Assembly: GCF_018324205.1 (NCBI RefSeq)
Contig: NZ_AP023356.1
Span: 3,179,501 to 3,243,500, forward strand
Direction of reading: 5' to 3'
DNA: 64,000 nucleotides
From: Actinoplanes ianthinogenes
GTDB lineage: Bacteria; Actinomycetota; Actinomycetes; Mycobacteriales; Micromonosporaceae
In this document: positions 53,309 to 62,154 of the stretch, one piece after another
Numbering within the stretch: the stretch's first letter is position 1
Layout of the letters: every line of letters starts with the position of its first letter
Translations under genes and position numbers: made by a program
The notes under the pieces: model-generated
What the model was told of the DNA's origin: nothing
Seen by the model: the letters and a program-made list of their open reading frames with translations, nothing else
Databases searched by the model: none

Positions 53309-53687
53309 AAGGGGTTTTGTCGGTGTCCCGCGGATCGACGATCTCGGCGTCGATCGTGACCGGCTCGTCCTGGATCGGCGCCGCCTCGCTGAGCGCCATC
53401 TGCTGCCGCTCCCGCGCCGCCGCGTCCGCCGCCCGCTCCGCCTTCGTCTTCGGCGCCCGGTCGTTGGCGATCAGCACCGCGGCCCAGGGCAGGAACACCA
53501 TGCCGGCCGCGCACAGCACCAGCCAGAGCGGCAGCAACGGCACCCGTGCGCTGATCAGCACGGCGCCGAGGATGAGGCAGCCGACCCGGGCGCTCATCAT
53601 CGCGACATAGCGGATCTCCCGGCTGCGGAGCTGGTCGCCAGGACTGCGCGCGGCATCGGTGATCAGTACCGAGGGCTGCTTCTTCAC
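53307..53687 (-). CDS. DUF3099 membrane protein
   Basis: A 126-residue protein. VLITDAARSPGDQLRSREIRYVAMMSAR without its ends is the DUF3099 N-terminal signature, followed by two TM helices (CLILGAVLISARVPLLPLW and LVLCAAGMVFLPWAAVLIAN) and a charged tail. Function unknown. GTG at 53687 is favoured by a GGAGA 5-6 nt upstream; ATG at 53735 is an alternative. Its stop lies inside the T2 end. Confidence 0.82.
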   Translation of the reverse strand: MKKQPSVLITDAARSPGDQLRSREIRYVAMMSARVGCLILGAVLISARVPLLPLWLVLCAAGMVFLPWAAVLIANDRAPKTKAERAADAAARERQQMALSEAAPIQDEPVTIDAEIVDPRDTDKTP

Positions 53688-53746
53688 AGGGGTCTCCGTC
53701 CGACCCCGCCATCCTCGCACCGGCCGCCCCGCCATGGCCAACCAGA

Positions 53747-54322
53747 CTAACTTTTAGCGGCCTTCGCCTCCGCCTTGGCGGCCTTCTTGTACTCGCGGAC
53801 CTTGGCCAGCGACTCGTCGTCGACGATGTCGGCGACCGACCGGTACGCCCCGGCCTCGCCGTAACCACCGGCGGCCTCCCGCCACCCGGCCGGCTCGACC
53901 CCGATCTGCTTGCCGAGCAGCGCCACGAAGATCTGCGCCTTCTGCTTGCCGAACCCGGGCAGCGCGAAGATCCGCCGGTAGAGCTCGGCGCCGGTCGGCA
54001 CGTCCCGCCAGAGCGCCGCGACGTCGCCGTCGTACTGATCGGCGATCACCCGGCAGACCTCCTGCACCCGGGCCGCCATCGCTTTCGGGAAGCGGTGCAG
54101 CGCGGGCGGGGTCGCGAAGATCTCCAGCAACGCCTCCGGGTCGAAGTCGGCGAGCTCGGTCGCGGTCGGCTCGTGCCCCAGCCGCTGGGCCAGCACGAGC
54201 GGCGAGGTGAACGCCTTCTCCATGGTGATCTGCTGGTCCAGGACCAGGCCGAGCAGGACCGCGAGCGGGTCGCGGTCGAGCAGCGCGTTCGCCTCGGCGG
54301 GAATGGGCAGGGAGAAACTCAT
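53747..54322 (-). CDS. HhH-GPD-type base-excision DNA repair protein
   Basis: A 191-residue protein of the HhH-GPD fold: VLLGLVLDQQITMEKAF, FPKAMAARVQEVCRVI, and the helix-hairpin-helix IFALPGFGKQKAQIF. No [4Fe-4S] Cys cluster is seen, and the C-terminus is Lys/Ala-rich. It may act as a DNA glycosylase; the substrate is unknown. It is 4 bp downstream of the GAF gene, so at the end of the chemotaxis operon by position. Confidence 0.85.
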   Translation of the reverse strand: MSFSLPIPAEANALLDRDPLAVLLGLVLDQQITMEKAFTSPLVLAQRLGHEPTATELADFDPEALLEIFATPPALHRFPKAMAARVQEVCRVIADQYDGDVAALWRDVPTGAELYRRIFALPGFGKQKAQIFVALLGKQIGVEPAGWREAAGGYGEAGAYRSVADIVDDESLAKVREYKKAAKAEAKAAKS

Positions 54323-54326
54323 GGGG

Positions 54327-54845
54327 TCATGATGCCCGGTCGGCGTGCTCCTCGATGCGCCGGACCGTCTCGTCGGCCATCCCGGCCAGGTAGGCGAGGT
54401 CGGCCTCGGCGAACTGCCGGGGCTGCACGTCCAGCGCGCACAGGCCGCCCACCACGTGCCCGTTGGTGGAGATCAGCGGCGCGCCGATGTAGGACCGCAC
54501 CCCCTCCACCCGCACCAGTGGGTTGTCCCGATGCTCCGGGTCCTGCGCGGTGTCGGGGATGAACAGCGGCTTGCCGCCGGTCAGCAACCGGGTGCAGAAC
54601 GCCCACTCGACCGGGGTGCCACCCACCTCGCCGGCCCATGCCGGGATCGGCCCGCAGCCGGCCAGGAACACCTGGGAATCGTCGAGCAGCGCGTCCAGCA
54701 CCGCGAACGGAGTGCCGATCCGGCCGGACACCTCCTCGACCATGCCGGCCAGGTACTCCCGGGGCGCCTCCCGGTCGAGCCCGAGCCGGGCCACCTCACG
54801 CAGCCGGGCCGTGTCGTGCAACTGCGGGTATTGCGGCAACCTCAC
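54327..54845 (-). CDS. GAF-domain protein
   Basis: A 172-residue protein consisting mainly of one GAF domain: GTPFAVLDALLDDSQVFLAG, WAFCTRLLTGGKPLFIPD, VRSYIGAPLISTNGHVVGG, CALDVQPRQFAEADLAYL. The WAFC Cys is typical of GAF domains that sense small molecules or redox state. It has no output domain, so it probably acts on another protein. GTG at 54845 overlaps the upstream small gene stop by 4 nt, within the chemotaxis run. Confidence 0.85.
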   Translation of the reverse strand: MRLPQYPQLHDTARLREVARLGLDREAPREYLAGMVEEVSGRIGTPFAVLDALLDDSQVFLAGCGPIPAWAGEVGGTPVEWAFCTRLLTGGKPLFIPDTAQDPEHRDNPLVRVEGVRSYIGAPLISTNGHVVGGLCALDVQPRQFAEADLAYLAGMADETVRRIEEHADRAS

Positions 54846-55114
54846 GACGGAACCGTCCGGGCCAGCGCCTCGTAGGTGATCAGCCGAACCTTCAGCGACC
54901 GGCCGGCCACCCGGCTCAGCTCCCCGATCTCCATCACGTGCTCGGCCACCCGTCGCATGTCGGCCGGGTTGGTGACGGGTCGTTGCAGGCCGAGGGACTG
55001 GACCGCAAGGCCCCACAGTCCCTCCGCCATCTTCGGGCCGAGGAGGTCCGCGAAGGCCTTCACCGCGTCGTGCTCGGTCGGCCGCTCGTGGCCGTAGTCC
55101 TCCATGCGAGGCAT
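54842..55114 (-). CDS. Small protein of unknown function in the chemotaxis operon
   Basis: A 90-residue, probably helical protein: HDAVKAFADLLGPKMAEGLWG, VAEHVMEIGELSRVAGR, a hydrophilic end. No motif is recognised. It lies 20 bp after the MCP and overlaps the GAF gene by 4 nt. An alternative ATG is at 55105. Confidence 0.7.
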   Translation of the reverse strand: MPRMEDYGHERPTEHDAVKAFADLLGPKMAEGLWGLAVQSLGLQRPVTNPADMRRVAEHVMEIGELSRVAGRSLKVRLITYEALARTVPS

Positions 55115-55134
55115 GGCGCTGACCTCTTCCCTGC

Positions 55135-56181
55135 TCAGAACAACTCGATCAACGGTTCGTTCGCGGCCTCGGCCTCGGAGCCGGTCTGCGCGGCGTGCGT
55201 GAACCGCTGGCGGGCCATCACGTGCTTGGCCCGCAGGTCTTCGACGTTGATGCCCTGTTCCCTGATCTCGTCGGCGCTGAGCTCACCCCGGGCATACCCG
55301 GCCACCGCCGTGGCCTGCCGGCTCACGTCAGCGACGGCTTCAGCCACATGTTCCAACATCTGGCGGCTGATGTCCTGGAACTGCACATGTCCGACCGCCC
55401 CGGTGGTCTCTCCGACCAGTTCGTCGGAGCTGCGCTGGACCTGCCGGGCCGCGTCGATGGTGTCCCGCAGGATGCCGCTGACCATCTCCGACATCTCCCG
55501 CTGGGCGTTCGCGATGCCGCTCAACCGGCGGGTCATCGCGGTGTCCTCCGTCGCCGCCGGGAAGTCCTGGGCCCGGTCGAACTGCGTGTCGTCGGAGAGC
55601 ACCGCGTCCAGCCTGGCGGTCAGGTCGGCGATGTTGCTGCCGATGCCGTGCGCCGCCTCCGACGACCGGTGCGCCAGCTTGCGCACCTCGTCGGCGACGA
55701 CCGAGAAGCCCTCGCCGGCGTCGCCGGCCCGGACCGCCTCGATCATCGCGTTCAGAGCCAGGATGTTGGTCGCCCGGCTCACCTCTTCGATCTGCTTGAC
55801 GTGCTCGTTGAGGTCACGCATCTGATCGACCAGCGCCCGGATCTGGTGGTCCCGGTACAGGAAGTACGCGATCAGGCGCCCGACCAGCTGGTCGTTGGAC
55901 GCGCCGACCTGGCTCAGCTCCTGTTCGGTGCGGCTGAGGGTGCCGGCGAGCTGCGACACGTCGCCGGCCATCACCTCCGCGAGCGAATCCACCTTCACCA
56001 GCTGCTGGATGATCGCGTGCGCGGCCTCCCCGGTCTGCTCGATGACGTCGTTGACATGTCCGTCGACCACGTCGCAGTACGCCGGGATCGGCTCCAGCGC
56101 CTCGGCCACGACGTCCCCCCGTACGCCCTGCTGCTCCGGTTGTTCCGAAGAGGACGAGAGCCTGCGGAGAAGGCTGGCCAT
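55135..56181 (-). CDS. Soluble methyl-accepting chemotaxis protein
   Basis: A 348-residue receptor with no TM helix. Its MA signalling tip is clear: [40 protein letters not shown], then a long coiled-coil. An N-terminal helical part ([20 protein letters not shown]) may receive a cytoplasmic signal. Acting through CheA/CheW, it would steer motility from inside the cell. GGAGG lies 6 nt before the ATG at 56181. It is 32 bp after the CheY gene. Confidence 0.92.
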   Translation of the reverse strand: MASLLRRLSSSSEQPEQQGVRGDVVAEALEPIPAYCDVVDGHVNDVIEQTGEAAHAIIQQLVKVDSLAEVMAGDVSQLAGTLSRTEQELSQVGASNDQLVGRLIAYFLYRDHQIRALVDQMRDLNEHVKQIEEVSRATNILALNAMIEAVRAGDAGEGFSVVADEVRKLAHRSSEAAHGIGSNIADLTARLDAVLSDDTQFDRAQDFPAATEDTAMTRRLSGIANAQREMSEMVSGILRDTIDAARQVQRSSDELVGETTGAVGHVQFQDISRQMLEHVAEAVADVSRQATAVAGYARGELSADEIREQGINVEDLRAKHVMARQRFTHAAQTGSEAEAANEPLIELF

Positions 56182-56213
56182 CCGATACCTCCGATGCGAA
56201 ACGAACTGGGCCC

Positions 56214-56585
56214 TCAGGCCCCGGGCAGCACCTGCTTGATCACGCCGAGCAGCTGGTCCGGTCCGACCGGCTTGACCAGCCAGCCGGTGGCGCCGGCGTT
56301 CTTCGCCTCGGCCCGCTTGGCCTGGTCCGACTCGGTGGTCAGCATGAGGATCGGGGTGAAACGCATGCCGGGGGCCTTGCGGGCCTCCTTGGCGAAGGTG
56401 ATCCCGTCCATCTGCGGCATGTTCACGTCGCTGATGATCAGGTTCGGCTTGACTCCCTTGCCGAGCTTGTCCAGGGCCTCCTTGCCGTGGGCGGCGGTCT
56501 CCACCGCATACCCGGCCTTGGTCAGGATCGACTTCAGGCTCATCAGCATGGTGGCGGAGTCGTCGACGAGCATCACGGTGGTCAT
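56214..56585 (-). CDS. CheY-type single-domain response regulator (1)
   Basis: A 123-residue receiver: MLVDDSATM, phospho-acceptor in [28 protein letters not shown] and [12 protein letters not shown] (Lys). No output domain. It likely carries the CheA signal to the motor. The ATG overlaps the STAS-like gene stop by 4 nt. Confidence 0.93.
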   Translation of the reverse strand: MTTVMLVDDSATMLMSLKSILTKAGYAVETAAHGKEALDKLGKGVKPNLIISDVNMPQMDGITFAKEARKAPGMRFTPILMLTTESDQAKRAEAKNAGATGWLVKPVGPDQLLGVIKQVLPGA

Positions 56586-56857
56586 GGTGTTTCGGTCCCC
56601 TGTCGGCCGGTGTCCCCGTAGCTCCCGGTGAGCAACGGCAGCACCTGTTCCGCCAGGAAGGCGTCTTTCGGTGCCGAGGTAATCTTCGGACGGAAAAGCA
56701 GCATGGCCTGGAGTGCGCCGGTGTGCAGATGGTTGCATCTGCGCAGGCTGACCTTGGGCCGCTGGCAGGTCCGCAACCAGCCGACCAGCTGTTCCACCTC
56801 ATCGACGGTGACCACCCCGACCAGCGAGATGCTCTCGTCACGCAACTCGAGCGGCAA
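56582..56857 (-). CDS. STAS-like small protein
   Basis: A 91-residue protein with the look of a STAS domain: [20 protein letters not shown], then [20 protein letters not shown] where the usual D-x-x-G-L helix start sits. A Ser/Asp phospho-site is not clear: the position normally holding Asp-Ser is His-Thr. TTG at 56857 has GGAGGT 9 nt upstream and lies 20 bp inside cheA. Probable scaffold or partner of CheA/CheY; not assigned. Confidence 0.7.
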   Translation of the reverse strand: MPLELRDESISLVGVVTVDEVEQLVGWLRTCQRPKVSLRRCNHLHTGALQAMLLFRPKITSAPKDAFLAEQVLPLLTGSYGDTGRQGTETP

Positions 56858-59213
56858 GGCCGAGCACCTCCTTCAGGTTCAGCACCAGCAGCACCAGGCC
56901 GTCGCCGAGCAGCGCGGTGCCGGAGAACTCCGCGGCGTACGCGAGCAGCCCCTCCATCGGTTTCAGGATCACGTCCACCTCGCGGTGGAACTGCTCGACC
57001 AGCAGGCCGATCCGCTGCCCGTTCACCGACACCACGAGCACCGCGAGGTCCCGGGCCGAGTCGGGTTCCCAGGGCATCTCCAGCGCCCGGGCCAGGTCGA
57101 TCACCGGGACCACCTCGCCCCGCATCACCACCACGTCCTGGTGCAGCACCCGGCCCATCTCGGCGGCCGGCACCCGGACCGTCTCCACCACCAGGTCGAC
57201 CGGCACGCCGAAGCGCTGCCCGGCCACGCTCACCACCATCACCTGGGTGACCGCCATGGAGAGCGGCAGCCGCAGCCGGGTGGTGGTGCCGCTGCCCCAC
57301 TCGGAGCGCATGGTCACCGAGCCGCCGAGCTTCTCCACGCTGGCCCGGACCGCGTCCATCCCGACACCGCGGCCGGACAGGTCGGAGATCTGGTCGGCGG
57401 TCGAGAAGCCGGGGCGGAAGACCAGATCGACCGCCTCGCTGTCGCTGAGCGACTCCAGCTCCTCCTCGGTGATCAGACCCTTTTCGTACGCCTTCCGCTT
57501 GACCCGCACCGGGTCAACGCCCCGCCCGTCGTCCGACACCTCGACCAGTACCGCGTCGCCGTCGGCCACCGCCGCGAGGGTGAGCCGGGCGGCCGGCGCC
57601 TTGCCCGCGGCCACCCGCTCGTCGGAGGTCTCGATCCCGTGGTCCAGGCTGTTGCGCACCAGGTGCACCAGCGGGTCGCCGAGCGCCTCGATGACGTCCT
57701 TGTCGGCCATCGTGTCCTCGCCCTCGGTGACCAGCTCGATGGTCTTGCCGAGTCGCCGGCTCAGGTCCCGGACCAGCCGCGGGAACCGGCCGAAGGCGAC
57801 CGAGAGCGGCAGCATCCGGACGTCCATCACGGCCGCCTGGAGCTCCTCGGCGATCCGGTGCAGGCCGGCGTACTGGTCCTTGATCCGGCGGCTGAGCGCG
57901 CGGCTGCCGAACTCCTCCTCGGCCGCCGCGGCCAGAAAGGTGAGGCCGTTCTTGGCCACGTTCAGCTCGCCGACCAGCTCCATCAGCCGGTCCACCTTCT
58001 CCTGGTCGACCTTGAGCACCCGGGTGCCGACCTGCCCGCCCGGGTCGTCGGCCCGGCCGGTCGGCTCGGCCGGGACCGGGGCCGGTGGCGCGACCAGCGC
58101 CGGGATCACCGGGTGGTCGACGGCCGGCGGCTCGGCGGCGGGCTCCACCGGCGCGCGGCCGAGCAGGCCCTCGATCGCGGCGTTCACCGCTTCCTGGTCG
58201 GCGCCGGTCAGGTCCAGCGGCACGCCCAGGGCGTGCGCGGCCGCGGTGACCGAGGCGGACAGGGCGGCGAGCTGGGTGCCGGCCGGCTCGCCGACCGCCA
58301 GGGTGCGGTGCGCGGCGGTGAGCACGGCCCGCGCGTCGGCGGCCAGCTCGGGGTCCACGTGCAGGGCGTCCGGGCGGGGCGGCGGAGCCGGTACGGCGAA
58401 CTCCGCCTCGTCCTCGCCCTCCAGGTGCCGGTGGATCGCGGCGGCGTCCAGCTCGACGACGGTGACCTGGTCCGGGACGTAGCGGAACAGGTAGTCCAGC
58501 TCGCCGACGGCGGCCCGGGTGGCGACCACGAAGGAGAGCAGGCAGGCGTACTCGTCGTACTCCTCCGCCGCCGGCCAGCTCTCCGGCGGGATCACCGCGA
58601 GCCGGTCCAGGCCGGGCACCTGGCGGACCAGGTGCAGCGGGTCCTCGGCGCGGAAGAAGCAGTCCTGGTCCGGCAGGTAGCGGACGAAACGCAGGGTGGA
58701 GGAGGTGGTGCCGAGCCAGGTGGCGGTGTCGATCAGCCACTCGGTGCCGAGATGGGCCAGCCACTGCGGGGGCGGGTCGATCGGGCGTACCGAAAGCGGG
58801 GTCTCCTGATCGGCGGCCGCCGCCTCGCCGCCGCCGAGCGGGGCCCGCAACTTGGTGATCAACCCGGCGGCGTCCTGGCCGGCCGTGGCCGGCAGGCGCT
58901 CGTGCGCGGTGACGTGCGCGAGCCAGCCGCGGATCAGGTCGAACGCGGCCAGCAGGTCGTCGGTCATCCCCGAGTCGAGCGCCAGCCGGCCGCCGCGGAC
59001 CGCGTCGAGCAGGTCCTCGGCGGCGTGGGTGAGCCGGGTCAGTTCCGGGAAGTCGAAGAGGCCGGACGAGCCCTTGAAGGTGTGCGCGGCCCGGAAGACC
59101 TCGTTGACCAGCTCCGGGTCGCCGGGGTTGCGCTCCAGCTGGAGCAGGCCGTCGTCGACCGACGCGAGCAGGTCGTTGGCCTCGGCGAGGAACTGAGCCA
59201 GCAACGGGTTCAT
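56838..59213 (-). CDS. cheA: Chemotaxis histidine kinase CheA
   Basis: A 791-residue CheA. P1 HPt domain with the phospho-His in [15 protein letters not shown] (His44). A Pro/Ala-rich linker and a P2-like segment ([25 protein letters not shown]) come next. P3 dimerisation near residue 400 ([16 protein letters not shown]), P4 ATPase with [23 protein letters not shown] and [12 protein letters not shown], and the P5 CheW-like end ([17 protein letters not shown]) follow. It phosphorylates CheY and CheB. Start ATG at 59213 overlaps the CheY gene stop by 4 nt. Confidence 0.96.
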   Translation of the reverse strand: MNPLLAQFLAEANDLLASVDDGLLQLERNPGDPELVNEVFRAAHTFKGSSGLFDFPELTRLTHAAEDLLDAVRGGRLALDSGMTDDLLAAFDLIRGWLAHVTAHERLPATAGQDAAGLITKLRAPLGGGEAAAADQETPLSVRPIDPPPQWLAHLGTEWLIDTATWLGTTSSTLRFVRYLPDQDCFFRAEDPLHLVRQVPGLDRLAVIPPESWPAAEEYDEYACLLSFVVATRAAVGELDYLFRYVPDQVTVVELDAAAIHRHLEGEDEAEFAVPAPPPRPDALHVDPELAADARAVLTAAHRTLAVGEPAGTQLAALSASVTAAAHALGVPLDLTGADQEAVNAAIEGLLGRAPVEPAAEPPAVDHPVIPALVAPPAPVPAEPTGRADDPGGQVGTRVLKVDQEKVDRLMELVGELNVAKNGLTFLAAAAEEEFGSRALSRRIKDQYAGLHRIAEELQAAVMDVRMLPLSVAFGRFPRLVRDLSRRLGKTIELVTEGEDTMADKDVIEALGDPLVHLVRNSLDHGIETSDERVAAGKAPAARLTLAAVADGDAVLVEVSDDGRGVDPVRVKRKAYEKGLITEEELESLSDSEAVDLVFRPGFSTADQISDLSGRGVGMDAVRASVEKLGGSVTMRSEWGSGTTTRLRLPLSMAVTQVMVVSVAGQRFGVPVDLVVETVRVPAAEMGRVLHQDVVVMRGEVVPVIDLARALEMPWEPDSARDLAVLVVSVNGQRIGLLVEQFHREVDVILKPMEGLLAYAAEFSGTALLGDGLVLLVLNLKEVLGLAARVA

Positions 59214-59590
59214 GCTTCGGGGTCCTTCCCCGCGGTCAGCATGGTGGCGACCCGGACCAGGCGCTCGGCGGCGACCGGTTTGACCAGGTACAGGTTCGCC
59301 CCGGCCTGATAGGCCCGGTCCGCGTCGCCGGGGCGGTCCTCGGTGCTGATCATCAGCACCGGGGCGGCCGTCCCGACCGTCTCCGAGCGCAGCGTCTCCA
59401 CGCAGGCATAACCGTTCATCTTCGGCATGTTCACGTCCACCACGAACAGGTCGAAGGGCGTGGTCATCGCGGCCTCCACGGCCTCCAGGCCGTTCGCCGC
59501 CTCGGCGACCTCGAACCCGGCCTCCTGGAGCAGGCTGGTGTGGTAGAGCCGCACGGTCGCGGCGTCGTCGACTACTAAAACCCGGGTCAT
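59210..59590 (-). CDS. CheY-type single-domain response regulator (2)
   Basis: A 126-residue receiver: LVVDDAATVRLYHTSLL, phospho-Asp in LFVVDVNMPKMNG, LMISTEDRPGDADRAY and LYLVKPVAAERL. It differs from the other CheY in this operon, so the two may have different jobs (motor versus adaptation). ATG at 59590 overlaps the cheR stop by 1 nt (TGATG). Confidence 0.93.
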   Translation of the reverse strand: MTRVLVVDDAATVRLYHTSLLQEAGFEVAEAANGLEAVEAAMTTPFDLFVVDVNMPKMNGYACVETLRSETVGTAAPVLMISTEDRPGDADRAYQAGANLYLVKPVAAERLVRVATMLTAGKDPEA

Positions 59591-60459
59591 CACTTCGCTC
59601 CGGTCGGTCGCTGGTAGACGATGCCCTCCGGCAGGCGGGCCGGGGTGAAGATCGGCGAGATCCGGCTCATCGACTCGGAGTGCCCGAGGAAGAGGTAGCC
59701 GCCCGGGCGCAGCGCGCCGTACAGGTTCTCGGCGGCCCGGCGGCTGGACAGCTCGTCGAAGTAGATCAGCACGTTGCGGCAGAAGATCACGTCGAAGTCG
59801 CGGAAGGCGCGCATCGCCGCGGTGTCGCAGACGTTCATCTTGTGCAGGGTGACCGCGCTGCGGATGCCCTCGTCGATCTGGTAGCGGCCGCCGCCGACCG
59901 GGGCGAAGTACTTGTTCACCCAGGCCTTGGGCACCCGGGCCAGGGACCGCTCGCCGTAACTGGCGTGTGCCGCCTTGGCCAGCACCTCACTGTCGATGTC
60001 GGCGCCATGGATCTCCACGTCCACGTGGTCGATGTGCTCCCACTCCTCCAGCAGGCGCAGCGCGATCGAGTACGGCTCCTCGCCGGTCGAGCAGGGCAGC
60101 GAGAGGATCTTGACGGGGCCGACGATCCGGTTCGGGCCACCACGGGCGGCCAGCACGTTCGGCAGCACCGTGCTGAGCATCGCGTCGAACTGGTAGTCCT
60201 CGCGCAGGAAGTACGTCTCGTTGACGGTGAGCTGGTTGATCAGCTCCTGGAGCATCTCCTGGTCGTTCATCCGGAGCGCGGCGAACCAGCTCGCGAACGT
60301 CTCGTACCGGGAGTTGCGGATGCAGGCGTCGATCCGCTTGTCGACGAAGTACCGCTTGCCCGGGCTGAAGTGGATGCCGGTCCGCTTGTAGAAGTACTCG
60401 GTGAATCGTTCGAAGTCGGCGTCGGACAGGACCGAGCCGCTCGTGGTCGCGCCCGCCAT
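59590..60459 (-). CDS. cheR: Chemotaxis methyltransferase CheR
   Basis: A 289-residue CheR. N-terminal helical domain (FERFTEYFYKRTGIHFSPGKR), NQLTVNETYFLRE, the SAM motif LSLPCSTGEEPYSIAL, GADIDSEVLAKA, and CRNVLIYFDELS with GGYLFLGHSESM. It methylates receptor glutamates. Start ATG at 60459 overlaps the HEAT gene stop by 1 nt. Confidence 0.95.
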   Translation of the reverse strand: MAGATTSGSVLSDADFERFTEYFYKRTGIHFSPGKRYFVDKRIDACIRNSRYETFASWFAALRMNDQEMLQELINQLTVNETYFLREDYQFDAMLSTVLPNVLAARGGPNRIVGPVKILSLPCSTGEEPYSIALRLLEEWEHIDHVDVEIHGADIDSEVLAKAAHASYGERSLARVPKAWVNKYFAPVGGGRYQIDEGIRSAVTLHKMNVCDTAAMRAFRDFDVIFCRNVLIYFDELSSRRAAENLYGALRPGGYLFLGHSESMSRISPIFTPARLPEGIVYQRPTGAK

Positions 60460-61073
60460 CACGCCGTACCGGAGAGCCGGGGCAGGGCCGCGCGGACCGT
60501 GAAGGTCAGGAACGGGTCGTCGGGGAACCGCAGCACGGCCGCCTCCAGGACTCCGATGTGCTCGGCCGAGGCGGCCGGCAGCAGGGCGTCGATCGCGGCG
60601 GTCACCACGTTCGGGTGCGGGTCGTCGGTGATCATCCGGACCAGCCACGACTTCGCCTCCGGGTGCGGGAGGTCGGCCAGGACCATCGCGGTCATCACCC
60701 GGACGTCGTGGTCCGGCGCCGCCAGCAGGTTGGGCAGCAGCGACGGCACCGAGCCCGGCATGGTCGCCAGCGCCTCCGCCACCGCGGTCCGCAGCCCGGC
60801 CTCGTCGCTGGCCAGGTGCACGGCCAGGCCGGCCGCCACCGCCTCCGAGTCGTGCCCGGCCAGCGTGGTGAGCACCGCGTCCCGGACCCGGGGCTCGGTC
60901 TCCAGCCCGACCCGGGCCAGCAGCTCGGGCACCGCCTCGGGCGTACCGGCCAGCTCCAGCGCGGCCTCCCGGCGGCGCTCCGGATCCGGGTCGTCGAGCC
61001 GGCGGATCAGCTCGTCGGTGTCGAGAAGCTGTGGCACCTCAGGTTCAGGGGTCTGTTTCCGGACCAGTCCCAT
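60459..61073 (-). CDS. HEAT-repeat protein in the chemotaxis operon
   Basis: A 204-residue protein with several about 31-residue HEAT-like repeats: DPDPERRREAALELAGTPEA, DAVLTTLAGHDSEAVA, HDVRVMTAMVLADLPHPEAK, PHPNVVTAAIDALLPAA. It likely serves as a protein-binding scaffold between CheB and CheR, so it may tune adaptation. ATG at 61073 is preferred over TTG at 61082, with AAGGG about 9 nt upstream. I know of no standard che gene of this kind. Confidence 0.85.
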   Translation of the reverse strand: MGLVRKQTPEPEVPQLLDTDELIRRLDDPDPERRREAALELAGTPEAVPELLARVGLETEPRVRDAVLTTLAGHDSEAVAAGLAVHLASDEAGLRTAVAEALATMPGSVPSLLPNLLAAPDHDVRVMTAMVLADLPHPEAKSWLVRMITDDPHPNVVTAAIDALLPAASAEHIGVLEAAVLRFPDDPFLTFTVRAALPRLSGTA

Positions 61074-61088
61074 AATGATCAACCCTTC

Positions 61089-62150
61089 TCAGCGCACCCA
61101 GTCGGCAAGCCGGTCGGCGATCTCGTACGCCGGCAGCACCTCGGTGGCCCCGCCCCGGCGGGCGAGCTCGCCCGGCATGCCCCAGACCACCGCGGTCTCC
61201 TCGGCCTCGGCGATGGTCCGCCCACCGGCCGCCTTGACCGCGGCCATCTCCTTGGCGCCGTCGTCGCCCATCCCGGTCAGCAGCACGCAGACCAGCCGCG
61301 CCGGGTCCAGGTAACGACTGGCCGACGCCACCATCCGATCCACGCTGGGATGCCAGCGGTACTCCTCGGCGGCCGGCACACTCTTGACGATCAGCCCGTC
61401 GCTGCGCCGGGCCACCACGACGTCGGCGCCACCCCGGCCGATGTAGATGTTGCCGGGCCGGACCGTCATGATCCGGTCCACCTCGTGCACCCGCAGCCGG
61501 CACTCGTCGTCCAGCCGGCGGGCCAGCGGACCGGTGAACGACGCCGGGATGTGCTGGGCCAGCACCACCGGGGCGCCCAGCGTGGCGGGCAGTTGCGGGA
61601 GCACCTCGGAGAGCAGCGCCGGGCCGCCGGTGGACGACCCGATCAGCACCAGGTCGACGGTGCCCACCGCGCCCGGCTTCCGGCGCGGTGGCGCCGCGGC
61701 GGCCTTCTCGCTCTGCGCCCGGATCCGGGCGCTCAGGCCGCCGGCCTTCTTCACCTTCGCCTTCGCCGCGCCGCGCACCTTGCGGACCAGCTCGCCGGAG
61801 ACCTCGTCGATGTTGAGCGACACGGTGCCGCCCGGCTTCGGCACGTAGTCGATCGCGCCCAGCTCCAGTGCCTCCAGGGTGACCAGCGCGTTGTGCTCGG
61901 TCAGCGAGGAGACCATCACCACCGGGGTGGGCCGCTCCTCCATGATCTTGGCGAGGCAGGTGAGCCCGTCCATCTCCGGCATGTTGATGTCCAGCGTCAC
62001 CACGTCCGGGCGGACGCGGTCCAGTTGTTCCAGCGCGTCCACCCCGTTGCGGGCGGTGTGCACGTCGAAGTCGCCGGCATCGGTGAGCATGCCCTTGAGC
62101 GCCCGGCGCATCAGCGCCGAGTCGTCGACCACCAGGACCGAGGTTGGCAC
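61089..62150 (-). CDS. cheB: Chemotaxis methylesterase CheB
   Basis: A 353-residue CheB. Receiver domain with VLVVDDSALMRRAL, the Asp in VVTLDINMPEMDG and VPKPGGTVS. A C-terminal methylesterase domain carries the triad: Ser in LIGSSTGGPALL, His in LAQHIPASFTGPLARRL, and Asp in LTGMGDDGAKEMAAV. It removes methyl groups from MCP glutamates when phosphorylated by CheA. The start is GTG at 62150, 4 bp after the cheW stop. Confidence 0.95.
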   Translation of the reverse strand: MPTSVLVVDDSALMRRALKGMLTDAGDFDVHTARNGVDALEQLDRVRPDVVTLDINMPEMDGLTCLAKIMEERPTPVVMVSSLTEHNALVTLEALELGAIDYVPKPGGTVSLNIDEVSGELVRKVRGAAKAKVKKAGGLSARIRAQSEKAAAAPPRRKPGAVGTVDLVLIGSSTGGPALLSEVLPQLPATLGAPVVLAQHIPASFTGPLARRLDDECRLRVHEVDRIMTVRPGNIYIGRGGADVVVARRSDGLIVKSVPAAEEYRWHPSVDRMVASASRYLDPARLVCVLLTGMGDDGAKEMAAVKAAGGRTIAEAEETAVVWGMPGELARRGGATEVLPAYEIADRLADWVR

Positions 62151-62154
62151 GTCC